From positions 1 through 64,000 of the forward strand of contig NZ_OOHJ01000012.1 of NCBI RefSeq assembly GCF_900323885.1: a stretch of DNA of 64,000 bases, read 5' to 3'. Source of the stretch: [Actinomadura] parvosata subsp. kistnae (GTDB taxonomy: Bacteria; Actinomycetota; Actinomycetes; Streptosporangiales; Streptosporangiaceae). Below, piece by piece: positions 45,501-54,737 of this stretch; within the stretch, counting starts at the first letter, position 1, and the number at the start of each line of letters is the position of its first letter. A model generated the notes under the pieces. That model searched no databases. It was not told the DNA's origin and saw only the letters and a list, made by a program, of their open reading frames with translations. The translations under genes and the position numbers were made by a program.

Positions 45501-48478
45501 ACCACCTGGGGCACAAGACCACCACGACCTGGTTCCGGCCCCGGCAGGCGCCGAAGGCGACCACCGACGCGCGGGGCGCGCGGACCAGCTTCTCCTACGA
45601 CGCGCTGGGCCGCACGCGCACCGTGCACCGGCCGACGGAGCAGGGCGGCGCCGCCTCGTACGAATTCAGCTACGATCTCGACCCCGACAAGACCAGGCCG
45701 GGCGTGGTCCGGACCCGCAGACTCCAGGACACCACCAGGTACGTCGACTCCTGGGTGCTGCACGACAGCTGGCTGCGTCCGCGCCAGACCCACGTGCTGT
45801 CCCCCGAATCCGGCAAGGTGATCGTCACCGACACCCGGTACGAGGAACGCGGCCTGGTCGCCGCCACCTCCCAGCCGCAGGCCCTGACCGGCACGGCCGG
45901 AGCCGGCCTGCTCCCCACCCCGGCGGGCGGCTGGGCGAACGACGAGACGACCGCTTATGACGAGCTCCGCCGTCCCGTCTGGCAGATCTCGTGGACCGCA
46001 GGCGCCGCCCGGCGCTCGGTCGTCACCGACTACACGCACGACTCGGTGACGACGACCCCGCATCCCCTGGCGGGCGGAGTCGTCCGCACGGTCAGCGACG
46101 CCCACGGCCGCGTGACCAAGGTGGAGGAACGCGACGGTGCCGCCTGGCGCCCCACCCAGTACGGCTACGACAAGGCCGACCGGCTCACCACCATCACCGA
46201 TCCGGCGGGCAACACCATCACCAACACCTACGACCTCGCCGGACGCAAGATCGCCATGACCGATCCCGACATGGGCACCTGGACCTACGGGTTCGACGCG
46301 GCCGGGAACCAGACCAGGGCGACCAGCGCCGCCGGCACGCAGGTGCACACCCTCTACGACGCGCTGGACCGCCCCACCGAACGCCGCAGGGACTCCCCCA
46401 CCGGCGCCCTGCTCGCCAAGTGGGAGTACGACGCGGCCGGGGAGACGGGCCTGCTGGACAAGACCACCCGCGTGGAGAGCGGCGGCTCCTACGTGGTCGA
46501 CGTCACCGGCTACGACGGCCGGGCCAGACCCACCGGCCAGACCTGGATCTTCCCCGACGCCAGCTACACCGTCGGCTACGGCTACGACGCCGCCGACCAC
46601 CCCACCCGCATCACCTACCCGGCCGTCGGAGGGCTCCCCGCCGAGAGCGTGACCACCACCTACAACGACGTCGGCCTCGCCTCCACCATGACCGGCGCCG
46701 CCGAGTACGTCTGGGCCGCCCTGTACGACGACCGGGCCCGTTCGGTGTGGAACCTGTCCGGATCCAGGTCCGTGCCCTTCAGCCGGGTCATGGAGTATGA
46801 CGCCGACCAGCGCGTCAAGGCGATCAAGGCGGGCGGCGGCGACACCGCGCTGCAGGACCTGCGCTTCGCCTACGACGACACCTTCGGCGACGTCGTCGAC
46901 CGGCTCACGACCCTGAACGGTCAGTCGTGGCGCGAGTGCTTCGACCACGACGACCGCCGGCGCCTCACCCGCGCCTTCACCACGACGGGCACCTGCGCGA
47001 CCGGCACCCCCGGCACCGGCGCCAACGCCTACGACCACGCCTACACCCTCAGCGTGGACGGCAACCTCACCCGGCGGGCCGAGGGCGGCACGCCGATCGC
47101 CTACACCTATCCGGCCGCGGGCGCCGCCCGACCGCACGCCCCCACCGCGGTCGGTGGCGACACCTACACGTGGAACGCCAACGGCGACCTGGCGAGCCGA
47201 ACCGTCTCAGGCCAGACCGAGACGCTCACCTGGAGCCCCGAACGGCTGCTCCTGGCCGCAGGCAGCTCCAGCTTCGTCTACGACGCCGACGGTGAACGCC
47301 TGCAGCGCAAGACCCCGGCGGGCACGACCCGTTACATCGACGGCCACGAGATCACGGGATCGAAGGCGGTGCGCACCTACAGGTTCAACGACACGCCCAT
47401 CGCGATCCGCACGACCGGCGGCGTGGAGTTCCTGGCCACCGACAATCAGGGTTCGGTCCAGCTCAGCGTCCCCGCCGGCGCCACGGCCGCCGCTCACGTG
47501 AGGTCCTACCAGCCCTACGGCAGGCCGCGCGGCACCGACAGGACCGCCACCGACCGCGGCTGGATCGGCCAGATCGAGGACGCCTCCACCGGGCTGAGTT
47601 ACCTCAACGCCCGCTACTACGACCCCTCGATGGGGCGGTTCGTCTCCCCCGACCCGCTCTTCGACGCCGCCCGGCCACAGACCCTCAACCCATACGCCTA
47701 CGGGCTCAACAATCCCACAGCCTTCTCCGACCCCAGCGGCCTGATCCCCGACGCGTGCGCCTTCGGAGAGGTCAAGTGCTCGTTCAACGGCAAGGGCTGG
47801 ATCAACGCACAGCCCGCGCCCTCGACTCCCGACCCGCCGCCGGCGGCCCAGGAGCTGTGCGCTCCCGGTAGCTCGGGCAACAACCATCCCGCCTGCGGCC
47901 CCAGGCGCGAGCGCGCCACCATCACCGGCGATGAGGACCTCACGGTCGAGGACCTCGCCGAACGCGTGAACGACGGCGTCGACACCTCGCTCGACGTCAC
48001 CGAACTCGGCATGGAGCTGTGCACCGACTCCCTCGGCTGCGCCAAGATCACCGAGTTCGTGGAGATGACCGACGGCATCGGCTACGCCACCGGCGCCCTG
48101 GGCGTCGTCATCGACTGCGAGTCAGAAGGCTGGACCAGCCAAGCGTGCGTCAAAGGGGCCATCCTGGAGGGCGGCCAGCTGATCCCAGGGGTGGGGGTCG
48201 TCTTCCTCACCCTGGACGTGCTGGACCAGTTCGGACTCGTGGATCCCGTCATCGACTTCGTCCAGGAGCTCTTCACCAGCGACGGCCGCAGCCCCGTACG
48301 AACGTGTGACTCCGGCTCCAGGCCGGAATACGGGTGCACGCACCTGCCCAGCGGAGGGCAGGGCGAGCACACCGGGTCGGCCGGAGTGCCGCCGCCATGC
48401 GAGGGCTGCGCGGCTCCACAAGCGGGGCCATGCCCGTTGAGAGGGTGCGACCACAACAGTTACAACCTGGATGACTGA
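42506..48478 (+). CDS. Secreted RHS/YD-repeat protein, candidate polymorphic toxin carrier
   Basis: 1990 aa. N-terminal signal peptide (ILIILTLLCGGLTAP). Residues about 240-700: SpvB-like beta-propeller region (PSLSLSYSSGTVDGMVSG). About 900-1650: YD repeats (TTYDRLGRPLKVTDPNGHTT). About 1690-1750: RHS core ending GLSYLNARYYDPSMGRFVSP and NPYAYGLNNP, which normally forms the shell closure before an effector. The last about 240 residues (from DACAFGEVKCS) are a Cys-containing tail with a hydrophobic stretch (QLIPGVGVVFLTLDVL); no toxin family recognised and no obvious immunity gene follows. AGGAG precedes the GTG start. Confidence 0.9.
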   Translation: MLSPILIILTLLCGGLTAPVLKAPLGSPTGAAIRDTATRMAPPELDWRAALERSAAPPGSPRVTAIRSAPEVRSTPAPEPKRTELPAATSAVVRLDAKAQRVGPLEVSGAAGTTARVEVLEERPGLPGLLFRISAATRVSVDFAGFAERYGAGYADRLKLVRLPECTLTGGCERRRTPSLKDGTDRPVVPSLKSGTKLSAQVPAGLFAVTAGPEGEEGSFKATPLALSGDWQVITGSGNFTYNYDVPLQQAPAGPTPSLSLSYSSGTVDGMVSGKNTQSGPIGLGWGDFADAFIERRYNSCRADGQGSDDLCWKSDNATISLNGRSGELVPLPGTPTKQWRLKDDPRWRIEQLTGAKNGDNDGEHWKVTTPDGVQYFFGRGVNPDVGVETHSAWTVPVFGDDAGEPCNTETPLPWCVQAWRWNLDLVIDPHDNVQQYEYRKEINHYAALNGWPGLEHTEYVRGGALELLKYGKRRAANETEPSAQVTFDLDYRCVDLAAGCSQPTAATAASYPDTPVDLMCFTEVCAEHSPTFFTALRYVSLTTQVEVGEEKFADVDRILLAHAFPDPDPNRTGDQKLYLTAIQRKGMSEEERITMPPVTFWPVLLSNRVDTAGGLSAMPHYRVGVVTNETGGQVIVTYGRPHPCPSPIPDPPNWHLNTRDCFPHWHAPDGGAAGFAVFHKYVVTQVEQRDTAGGSPAMITSYKYGDQVGAGLPNAAWHHDRDEFVSNANQTWSEWRGYADVLVTQGSGRTQYRLFRGMNGDRLAGDPFPGAGSRVARTSSLDGTVTNVNDENWLAGGVLDQQELRADGSVEHGTVTGYHAQRTVDAAGLDPLDDAWFVMPSDRVERRRDPAGGALVRSRSQTVYNGLLGTPDKVIEHGWLASAGDERCTVTVPTVNTDLWLLDLPASVTRYGNATCDGPELAREEYAYDGGAFGAAATARGDRTGTRVKITSAPTWATTTTTYDRLGRPLKVTDPNGHTTTTAHTPAIRYPATTTVTDHLGHKTTTTWFRPRQAPKATTDARGARTSFSYDALGRTRTVHRPTEQGGAASYEFSYDLDPDKTRPGVVRTRRLQDTTRYVDSWVLHDSWLRPRQTHVLSPESGKVIVTDTRYEERGLVAATSQPQALTGTAGAGLLPTPAGGWANDETTAYDELRRPVWQISWTAGAARRSVVTDYTHDSVTTTPHPLAGGVVRTVSDAHGRVTKVEERDGAAWRPTQYGYDKADRLTTITDPAGNTITNTYDLAGRKIAMTDPDMGTWTYGFDAAGNQTRATSAAGTQVHTLYDALDRPTERRRDSPTGALLAKWEYDAAGETGLLDKTTRVESGGSYVVDVTGYDGRARPTGQTWIFPDASYTVGYGYDAADHPTRITYPAVGGLPAESVTTTYNDVGLASTMTGAAEYVWAALYDDRARSVWNLSGSRSVPFSRVMEYDADQRVKAIKAGGGDTALQDLRFAYDDTFGDVVDRLTTLNGQSWRECFDHDDRRRLTRAFTTTGTCATGTPGTGANAYDHAYTLSVDGNLTRRAEGGTPIAYTYPAAGAARPHAPTAVGGDTYTWNANGDLASRTVSGQTETLTWSPERLLLAAGSSSFVYDADGERLQRKTPAGTTRYIDGHEITGSKAVRTYRFNDTPIAIRTTGGVEFLATDNQGSVQLSVPAGATAAAHVRSYQPYGRPRGTDRTATDRGWIGQIEDASTGLSYLNARYYDPSMGRFVSPDPLFDAARPQTLNPYAYGLNNPTAFSDPSGLIPDACAFGEVKCSFNGKGWINAQPAPSTPDPPPAAQELCAPGSSGNNHPACGPRRERATITGDEDLTVEDLAERVNDGVDTSLDVTELGMELCTDSLGCAKITEFVEMTDGIGYATGALGVVIDCESEGWTSQACVKGAILEGGQLIPGVGVVFLTLDVLDQFGLVDPVIDFVQELFTSDGRSPVRTCDSGSRPEYGCTHLPSGGQGEHTGSAGVPPPCEGCAAPQAGPCPLRGCDHNSYNLDD

Positions 48479-48519
48479 TGGCTGGATGGGGGGCGTTCGG
48501 CAGCCCGACGTCCCCCTCT

Positions 48520-48745
48520 TCATGGGCTGCCGGACTCACAGCGGGTTCGGCACGGTCCATCAGCTCGCCACGGGCCCGAGCACGGCGGCCTTCGCAGCAG
48601 CACTGCGCGTTCGCGCTGGTCCGCGCAGAGCCGGGCGGCCAGCTCCAGCTCGGCGCGCGCTTCCGGTCGCCGTCCGAGCCGGGTCAGCAGCTCGCCGCGC
48701 ATGGTCGGGACCAGATGCGAGCCGAGGAGCCGGTCAGGGCCACCC
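48520..48745 (-). pseudogene. Sigma factor C-terminal (DUF6596-type) remnant
   Basis: GSHLVPTMRGELLTRLGRRP then EARAELELAARLCADQRERA resembles the helical C-terminal domain of DUF6596 sigma factors. Sigma regions 2 and 4 are absent. Confidence 0.5.
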
Positions 48746-48864
48746 GCAGCGGGTGGGCGGTCGTGATGGCTCCGACGGCCCCGGCCATCCGGCTGATCAG
48801 CTCGCCGCACGGGCCTTGGTTCATGGCCTGCCTGTCTCACAGTGTCCCTGTCCAGCACCGCGTG

Positions 48865-49336
48865 TCAGCCTGCGGTCGCCGGTGCGGCTCCCGGCGGCGC
48901 CGCAGTCGAGATCGCACTCCGGATCCCGTCCACCAGTCCGCGGATCCCGGCCTCGCCCATCTCGCGCTGTGTCGCCATCACTGCCCCGTGCCAGGCCGAA
49001 GTTCGTCCCTTGGCCAGGTCCGCCAGCAGCATGCCGGTCATCGTTGTGGTGATCGAGCCGATCTCATCGGCGGTCCGCTCATCGGCCGGACGGGCGCCGC
49101 CGGCGGCGCCCAGCCCGACGAATCGGGTCCGGCCGTTCTCCAACAACCGTACACAAACCCTGATGGCCCTCCCCGTCCGCAACCCACAACACATCACGAG
49201 CCAGCACGGCGTCGCCCGTCCGCTGGGGGCGCCCGCTGGTCGGCCGGCGGGCCTTGAACAGGGCGAGGAGGCATATCACCAGAGCCAAGCCCGCCGCGGC
49301 CAGCTTCACGAGCGAGTGCTGCCTTCCCTGCGCCAT
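48865..49336 (-). pseudogene. Hypothetical membrane-anchored protein with one frameshift
   Basis: Starts MAQGRQHSLVKLAAAGLALV with a single N-terminal transmembrane helix. After about 49165 the frame changes to VCVRLLENGRTRFVGLGAAG and ends STAAPPGAAPATAG. About 155 aa when joined. The function is unknown. It is convergent with the RHS gene, so it is an unlikely immunity gene. Confidence 0.5.
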
Positions 49337-49678
49337 TACCGCTCCCTCCTGTCGGGCATCGCCGAGCCGGCCTGCCGCTGATCCGCTGTTCTGTCGTGCG
49401 CACCCCTGGGCAACAGGTGCGGCAGGCGGTACCCGCCAACAGGCGGCGCTCCCGGCAGGCGGTGCCGCAGCCCTGCCAAGAGGATTGGCGCGGCAGCGAA
49501 GTGTTCGGCGCCTGCCAGAGCTGGTTGGTGGTCAATGCCTCCGAGACTCGCGTCGGAGACGCCCCCATCATCGGCGTGCGGCCGGTGTGCCTCATTCTTC
49601 CGGTGGCTCGCTGGGCTCCCATCCAACAATCACGTCGGCGGGACGCAACCTCCTCCCCTACTGCCGCATGTATTAGAC
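49337..49678. other. Intergenic region upstream of ECF sigma gene
   Basis: No gene recognised. A TATTAG element (49671-49676) directly precedes the ECF ATG, compatible with a leaderless transcript only if transcription starts further upstream; not resolved. Confidence 0.35.
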
Positions 49679-50218
49679 ATGCGATTCGAGATCACCCATG
49701 GCCCACCCCGCGCCTCGGCCAGCGAGGCGTCGGCCGACACGGGGGTGAGCGAGCTGTTCTTGGTTCACCGACTCGCCCTGGTGCGGTTGGCGTTCCTGCT
49801 GGTGAGCGATCAGGAGACGGCCGAGGACGTGGTTCAGGACGCGTTCGCCGCCGTGTATCGCAGGTGGAGCACACTCACCGACCGTGAGCACATGCTTCCC
49901 TACCTGCGCACCGCCGTGCTCAACGGGTGCAGGACGGTCCTGCGGCGCAGGGCGGTCATCGGGCGCCTGCGTGGCCTTCAAGAGGTTTCGTTCTGGTCGG
50001 CGGAGGCGGCCGCGCTGCTGGGTGAGACCCGCCGCCAGGTGTTCCTGGCCGTTCGGGCTCTGCCGCGACGCCAGCGCGAGGTGCTGGTGCTGCGCTTCTA
50101 CCTCGACCTGTCAGAGGCAGAGATCGCCCAGGTGCTGGGCATCAGCCGCGGAACGGTCAAATCGACGGCGTCCCGGGCGTTGAAGACGCTCGCGACCGAG
50201 CTGCAGGAGGAGCGATGA
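49679..50218 (+). CDS. ECF RNA polymerase sigma factor (SigE-like)
   Basis: 179 aa from the ATG at 49679. Region 2: LRLAFLLVSDQETAEDVVQD-like segment with VVQDAFAAVYRRW. Region 4: LPRRQREVLVLRFYLDLSEA then EIAQVLGISRGTVKSTASRA. It overlaps the next gene by 4 bases, a second sigma/membrane-regulator pair. Confidence 0.92.
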   Translation: MRFEITHGPPRASASEASADTGVSELFLVHRLALVRLAFLLVSDQETAEDVVQDAFAAVYRRWSTLTDREHMLPYLRTAVLNGCRTVLRRRAVIGRLRGLQEVSFWSAEAAALLGETRRQVFLAVRALPRRQREVLVLRFYLDLSEAEIAQVLGISRGTVKSTASRALKTLATELQEER

Positions 50219-51336
50219 CCCGCAAGGTCGAAGACCGGCTTCGTGACGCGTTCAGCGCCGGTGCGGAACTGGTGTCACCCGAAAGCCTCAGACCGGTCGT
50301 ACCCCCTGCCCCCGTCCGGCCGTCCCGGGGCTTGCGAGGGATGCCGATCGTGGTGGCGGCAGCGGCGGCCGCCGTCGTCCTGGCCGTGGTCCTGCTGGTC
50401 TCCAACCTGATCGCGGTGCCTGCCCCCGAGCTCGTGCCCGTCGACGGCAATGAGGCACTGCGCCGGCTGGCCGCGCGCATCGAGCGGCTCCCGGACGAGC
50501 ACGGCGCGTACTGGCGCAGGTCACTGGTGAGCGAGAGTCTGATCCGGGTGCGCGCCGGCGCGCACACCTTCAATGCGGTGGTTTCGTCGACGTCTGAGCT
50601 CTGGCTGCCACGCGACTCCATGGACCCCGTGCAGACGCGGAACGGGGAACCGTCCCTGAACCCGGCGACCGCGGCTGATGAGCGAGCCTGGAAGGCCGCC
50701 GGGTCGCCCAGTAAGGTCCAGCGGATCTGCACACCCGGCACGAGGGCGGCCGATTGTCCGAAACTGCCGATGCGTGCGAAGAATCTGGTCTGCCAGTACT
50801 CCCGAGGTGTCTCGCCGGATCACGGTCCTGGCGCTCGACCGCTCGGACCGTACACGCTGGCCGAGATCTTGGCGCTGCCCGCCGACGAGAAGGGGTTGCG
50901 GGAGTGGCTGCGCGCCCGCCAATCGGAGCGAATTAAGGAGACAGGCCAGGCGCGTCCGCCGGAAAACGCCTGGCTCCTGCTGTCGAAGCCCCTCCGTCCC
51001 GCGGCCCGGGCCGCTGTCCTGCGACTGCTCGCCGACCTGCCGACGACCAGCGTCCGGGGGATGGCCACAGACCGGTTGCGCCGCGAGGGTTTGGCCGTGG
51101 ACTTCACCAAGGGCAGCCACTACTCCGCGGAATTCGGCGAGGACGACGAGGTGACCGAGGATCACACGACCATTCTCGACCCGATGACCGGCGAGATCCT
51201 GGCTGAGGTCACCAAGGCGGGAGAGGACACCGTGGGCCTGCCCAAGGGCACGATCATGACGTCGATGGTTTGGATGCCCGCCACCGGCTGGACCGATGAC
51301 CGCCCGGAGCGGCCTGAAGGCTGCCGCGGCCAGTAG
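50215..51336 (+). CDS. Membrane protein of sigma operon (CU044_5270-type)
   Basis: 373 aa. Cytoplasmic N-terminus (KVEDRLRDAFSAGAELVSPE), one transmembrane helix at about 45-65 (VVAAAAAAVVLAVVLLVSNL), then an extracytoplasmic domain with ILDPMTGEILAEVT near the C-terminus. Proteins of this layout are encoded beside ECF sigma factors in actinomycetes and probably act as anti-sigma or signal proteins. Confidence 0.8.
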   Translation: MTRKVEDRLRDAFSAGAELVSPESLRPVVPPAPVRPSRGLRGMPIVVAAAAAAVVLAVVLLVSNLIAVPAPELVPVDGNEALRRLAARIERLPDEHGAYWRRSLVSESLIRVRAGAHTFNAVVSSTSELWLPRDSMDPVQTRNGEPSLNPATAADERAWKAAGSPSKVQRICTPGTRAADCPKLPMRAKNLVCQYSRGVSPDHGPGARPLGPYTLAEILALPADEKGLREWLRARQSERIKETGQARPPENAWLLLSKPLRPAARAAVLRLLADLPTTSVRGMATDRLRREGLAVDFTKGSHYSAEFGEDDEVTEDHTTILDPMTGEILAEVTKAGEDTVGLPKGTIMTSMVWMPATGWTDDRPERPEGCRGQ

Positions 51337-52127
51337 CGGGCGCGCAGCAACGCGCTGGTGGCCGAGTTCTGCGTCATCGCGATCGCTGTGGCGACCGCGA
51401 TGACGGCACCGCGCCGTACCGAGAAGGCAGGCGATGCCGCCACCGTCACCACCGAATCCTTCCATGGCGGTCAGAGGCCTCAGCTCGTCTTGAGCCAGGC
51501 GGCGTGGACCACGACGTTCAAAGGTCTTTGCGCACGCACAGGCAGCGGCTTGATGGCCGCCACTGGCATGCGTGCGTGAAGGTGTCGAGATCAACAGAGG
51601 CGGCACTCCCCTGCCCCCGGTGGCTCTGATCTTGGACGTAGCGCCATCAACCTGTCACAGAAGTCGGCGAAGTGCCGATATCAAGCGGCGACACAGCATT
51701 TCGACGAGAGACCTGGCGAAAGAGCTTGCAGTTGCGATTGCTTGGCATACGGCAATGTCCTTAGGCCGCACGAAGGCCTGTATGAGAGAGCACAGTTCGG
51801 TGTCGCCGTCTTGAAGGGCTTGCGGATGGTCTGGTGGAGGCCGCGTGCGGTGACGGCACCGGTCTGTGGAGGTCTTGTCCTGGGAGCAGAGGTTGGCGGC
51901 GATCGCGAGGGCGTGCTGGCAGAGGGTGATTGCTCGATCGTGGTCGCCGCCGAAAGCGTGGGTCTGCGCCAGGCCGTTCGGTGTCTTGATCGCCTTCACC
52001 ACACGGATCGTGGTGAAGGCCGCTCGGATATCGGCGGATAGCGTGGTGGCCGCGGTCCTCATCGGTCAGACCGCGGTCCCCGCGCTGATCATCTTCGCCT
52101 CCGCGCTGATCACGCTGAGGTACCGGC
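51337..52127. other. Region of fragments without an intact gene
   Basis: A minus-strand frame at 51655-52062 has a TPR-like patch (GLAQTHAFGGDHDRAITLCQ), perhaps a remnant of an XRE/TPR regulator. A plus-strand hydrophobic stretch near 52040-52110 (VVAAVLIGQTAVPALIIFAS) may be a membrane-protein tail. Neither is complete. Confidence 0.35.
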
Positions 52128-54737
52128 TCACGCCACCCGGCGCGCCGGCTTCGCCCTCGTCCGGGTGAACAGGCCCGCGAGCAGGGCCGCCAGCAGCGGC
52201 AGGCCGAGGACGAGCGCGGCCAGGAACGCCCACGGCACGACGACCGGGCCGTCATCCCACATCGACGCCATGGACGCCGACAGCGAGCGGCCGGTGACCG
52301 CGCCCGCGACGAGCCCGATGAGCGCGCCCAGCTCCGCGATGTAGCCGGCCTGGGCCGCCGCCACGAGCCTGCGGGTCAGCGGCCGGCCGCCCACGGCGTG
52401 CAGGGTGTCGAGGTCGCGGCGCATGTCGGCCACGGCGAGCCCGGTCGCCGCGAACGTCCCGCCGAGCACGAGGACGACCGCCGCGGCCAGCGCCGCCGCC
52501 AGCAGGGTCGCGAGCTTCTGGGCGGCGTAGTCCTGGGCCAGCGTCGCGTACGCGTGAGTCGTCACCGACTGCAGGTGATCGCTGAAGCGCTGCAGGTCCC
52601 GCTGGTCGCGCACATGCCCGGCGGCCGGGACGTAGATCCGCCGCTCGGCCGTCCTGTAGCCGGCCGCCGTCACCACGGAGGCGGGCACCACGGCGCCGCC
52701 CTGCTCGGGCTGCGCCCCCTGCGCCACCACGGCCGGGGCCCGAATCGTCTTCCTGTCGATGCGGTCACCGGTTCTGGGCAGTATCGTCAGGCTGACGGTG
52801 CCGTCGCTGACCAGCCTGGGGTCGAAGACCACGACCTTGCCGGCCGCGAGCGCCGCCGCGGCCTGCGGGTCCCTGCGGCCCTGGAGCAGGGCGAGCACCT
52901 GGGCGTCCCCGATCGGCACGTCGAAGGAGCTCAGTCCGTGATGCCGGCAGGCGTCACTGGCGCATTCCCGCGATTCCGGCTGGATCAGCGTCGGCATGCT
53001 GTGCCCGGTGCCGTCCTGGGCCTCCAGTGCCGGCACGAGACTCGCCCCGGGCAGCCTCTCCTGGACGGCGGCGCGGACCCGGGCCCAGGTGGCCGCGTCC
53101 ACGTCGCCGGCGTACACGGTCAGGGTGCCCTCGGGCGCGTCGATCCGGTTCATCCGCCGCTCGGCGGTGTAGGTGCTGGTGTAGGCCAGGCCGACGGTGA
53201 CCGCGCCCATGGTGGCGGCCATGACGGCGGCCACCGCCGAGACGGTGCGGGTTCGGTGGCGGGTGGCGTCCCTGACCGACAGGCGCGCCGGCAGCGGCAG
53301 CCGCGCGGCCAGCGGCGCGGTGCGCCGCACCAGCCAGGGCATCAGCAGGATCAGCCCGAACAGGACCACGGTGGACGCCGCCACCACGACCAGCTCCTGC
53401 CGGGACCCGGACAGGATCCTCGCGACCGGCCCGGCCACGAGCCAACGCGGCTGGGACGCGAACAGGACCGTCGCTCCTAACCCGAGGGCGAGCAGCACGA
53501 GGCCGGCCAGCGGGCGGGCCGGGCGGTCGCGCACCTCGTCCGGGCGGCCGGCCAGCACCCGCGCCGGGCTCTGCCGCGCGGCCCGCACCGCCGGTGCCAC
53601 CGCCGCGACCAGCGCGCTGAGCAGGCCGAGCGCGGCGACGCCGAGCACTTCGGCCCACGGCACGTCGACCGGGCCGCTGCGCCAGTCCAGCAGGCGCGCC
53701 GCGATCGACTCCGCCACCGCGCCGGTGCCGATGCCCAGCGCGACGCCGATCAGGGCCGCTGCGCCACCCAGCACGAGGCCGTCGGCCAGCACGATCATCC
53801 GCAGGTGCCCGGGAGAGCCGCCCTGCGCGGCGATGGTGGCCAGCTCCCTCCTGCGCCGCCGCAGCCCGACGGCGAACGCGGGGCCCGCCAGCAGGACCGT
53901 CTCGGTGACGACGAGCAGCACGGCGATGGCCAGCCACAGCAGCTCGTCACCCGATCTGACCAGGTACTCGTACTCCTGCGCGCGCGGGCTCTCGATCACC
54001 GCGCGGGAGGCCACGCGGAGCCCGGCCTGGTTCAGCTCGCGCACCTTCTTCCAGGTGACCGGGCCCTGGGTGTCGATCAGCCAGCCATTGCCCTGCGGCT
54101 CGGTCTTGTTCGCCAGCACCGACCCGTACAGGCCGACGACCTCCATGACGCCGGGCCTGGTCGGGTCCTCGACGACGCCGACCACGCGCTTCGGCGCGCC
54201 GCTCCTGGTCAGCTGCAGGGTGCCGCCGACGCGCACGCCGCGGTCGAGCAGCGCGGGCGTCACCGCGATCTCCTGCGGCGTGGCCGGGAGCCTGCCCTCG
54301 GCCGGCGTCCGCAGGCCGGCGGTGAGCGGGTCGCGCAGGTCGATCTCCAGCAGGTCCACCCGCTCGAAGCCGTCCTGGATCCGGGCGTCGGTGGAGTAGT
54401 CGTAGAACGGAATCATCCGGCCACGGATCAGCCTTGCGACCTCTGTCGACTGGGGTGGCGGTTTCGCCCCGTCGGTGGCCTGCCGGGCGGATCGGCCGGC
54501 CGGGTCCTGGTCGATGGGTTCTCCGTTCACCTGGGAGTAGACGGCTGCGTCGGCGACCGAGCCCAGCCGGGACGGCAGCTCCTCCTGCGGTGTCAGGTCC
54601 GTGGTCCTCGACAGTGTCAGTAACGCCGTGATGGCCAGGACGGGCAGGCCGATCATGACCATGATCAGGGCGGTGCGGCCCTTGGCGCGCAGGGCGTCGC
54701 GGCGGGAGATGCGCAGCGCGGCGCGGAAGGCGCTCAT
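52128..54737 (-). CDS. ABC transporter permease, FtsX/MacB type
   Basis: 869 aa with the duplicated FtsX architecture: N-terminal helix (TALIMVMIGLPVLAITALLT), large extracytoplasmic domain, three helices (LAIAVLLVVTETVLLAGPAF onward), then a second domain and three C-terminal helices. Members export peptides/antibiotics or act mechanically. Its start overlaps the ATPase stop by 4 bases. Confidence 0.92.
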   Translation of the reverse strand: MSAFRAALRISRRDALRAKGRTALIMVMIGLPVLAITALLTLSRTTDLTPQEELPSRLGSVADAAVYSQVNGEPIDQDPAGRSARQATDGAKPPPQSTEVARLIRGRMIPFYDYSTDARIQDGFERVDLLEIDLRDPLTAGLRTPAEGRLPATPQEIAVTPALLDRGVRVGGTLQLTRSGAPKRVVGVVEDPTRPGVMEVVGLYGSVLANKTEPQGNGWLIDTQGPVTWKKVRELNQAGLRVASRAVIESPRAQEYEYLVRSGDELLWLAIAVLLVVTETVLLAGPAFAVGLRRRRRELATIAAQGGSPGHLRMIVLADGLVLGGAAALIGVALGIGTGAVAESIAARLLDWRSGPVDVPWAEVLGVAALGLLSALVAAVAPAVRAARQSPARVLAGRPDEVRDRPARPLAGLVLLALGLGATVLFASQPRWLVAGPVARILSGSRQELVVVAASTVVLFGLILLMPWLVRRTAPLAARLPLPARLSVRDATRHRTRTVSAVAAVMAATMGAVTVGLAYTSTYTAERRMNRIDAPEGTLTVYAGDVDAATWARVRAAVQERLPGASLVPALEAQDGTGHSMPTLIQPESRECASDACRHHGLSSFDVPIGDAQVLALLQGRRDPQAAAALAAGKVVVFDPRLVSDGTVSLTILPRTGDRIDRKTIRAPAVVAQGAQPEQGGAVVPASVVTAAGYRTAERRIYVPAAGHVRDQRDLQRFSDHLQSVTTHAYATLAQDYAAQKLATLLAAALAAAVVLVLGGTFAATGLAVADMRRDLDTLHAVGGRPLTRRLVAAAQAGYIAELGALIGLVAGAVTGRSLSASMASMWDDGPVVVPWAFLAALVLGLPLLAALLAGLFTRTRAKPARRVA

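Noticed and set aside
44009..47137. 1042-aa minus-strand open frame inside the RHS gene
   Set aside because: Antisense of YD repeats, full of Val/Gly/Arg low-complexity; a high-GC artefact.
48865..49336. Membrane protein after the RHS gene as its immunity protein
   Set aside because: It is convergent, frameshifted and has an ordinary single N-terminal helix; immunity genes normally follow in the same direction.
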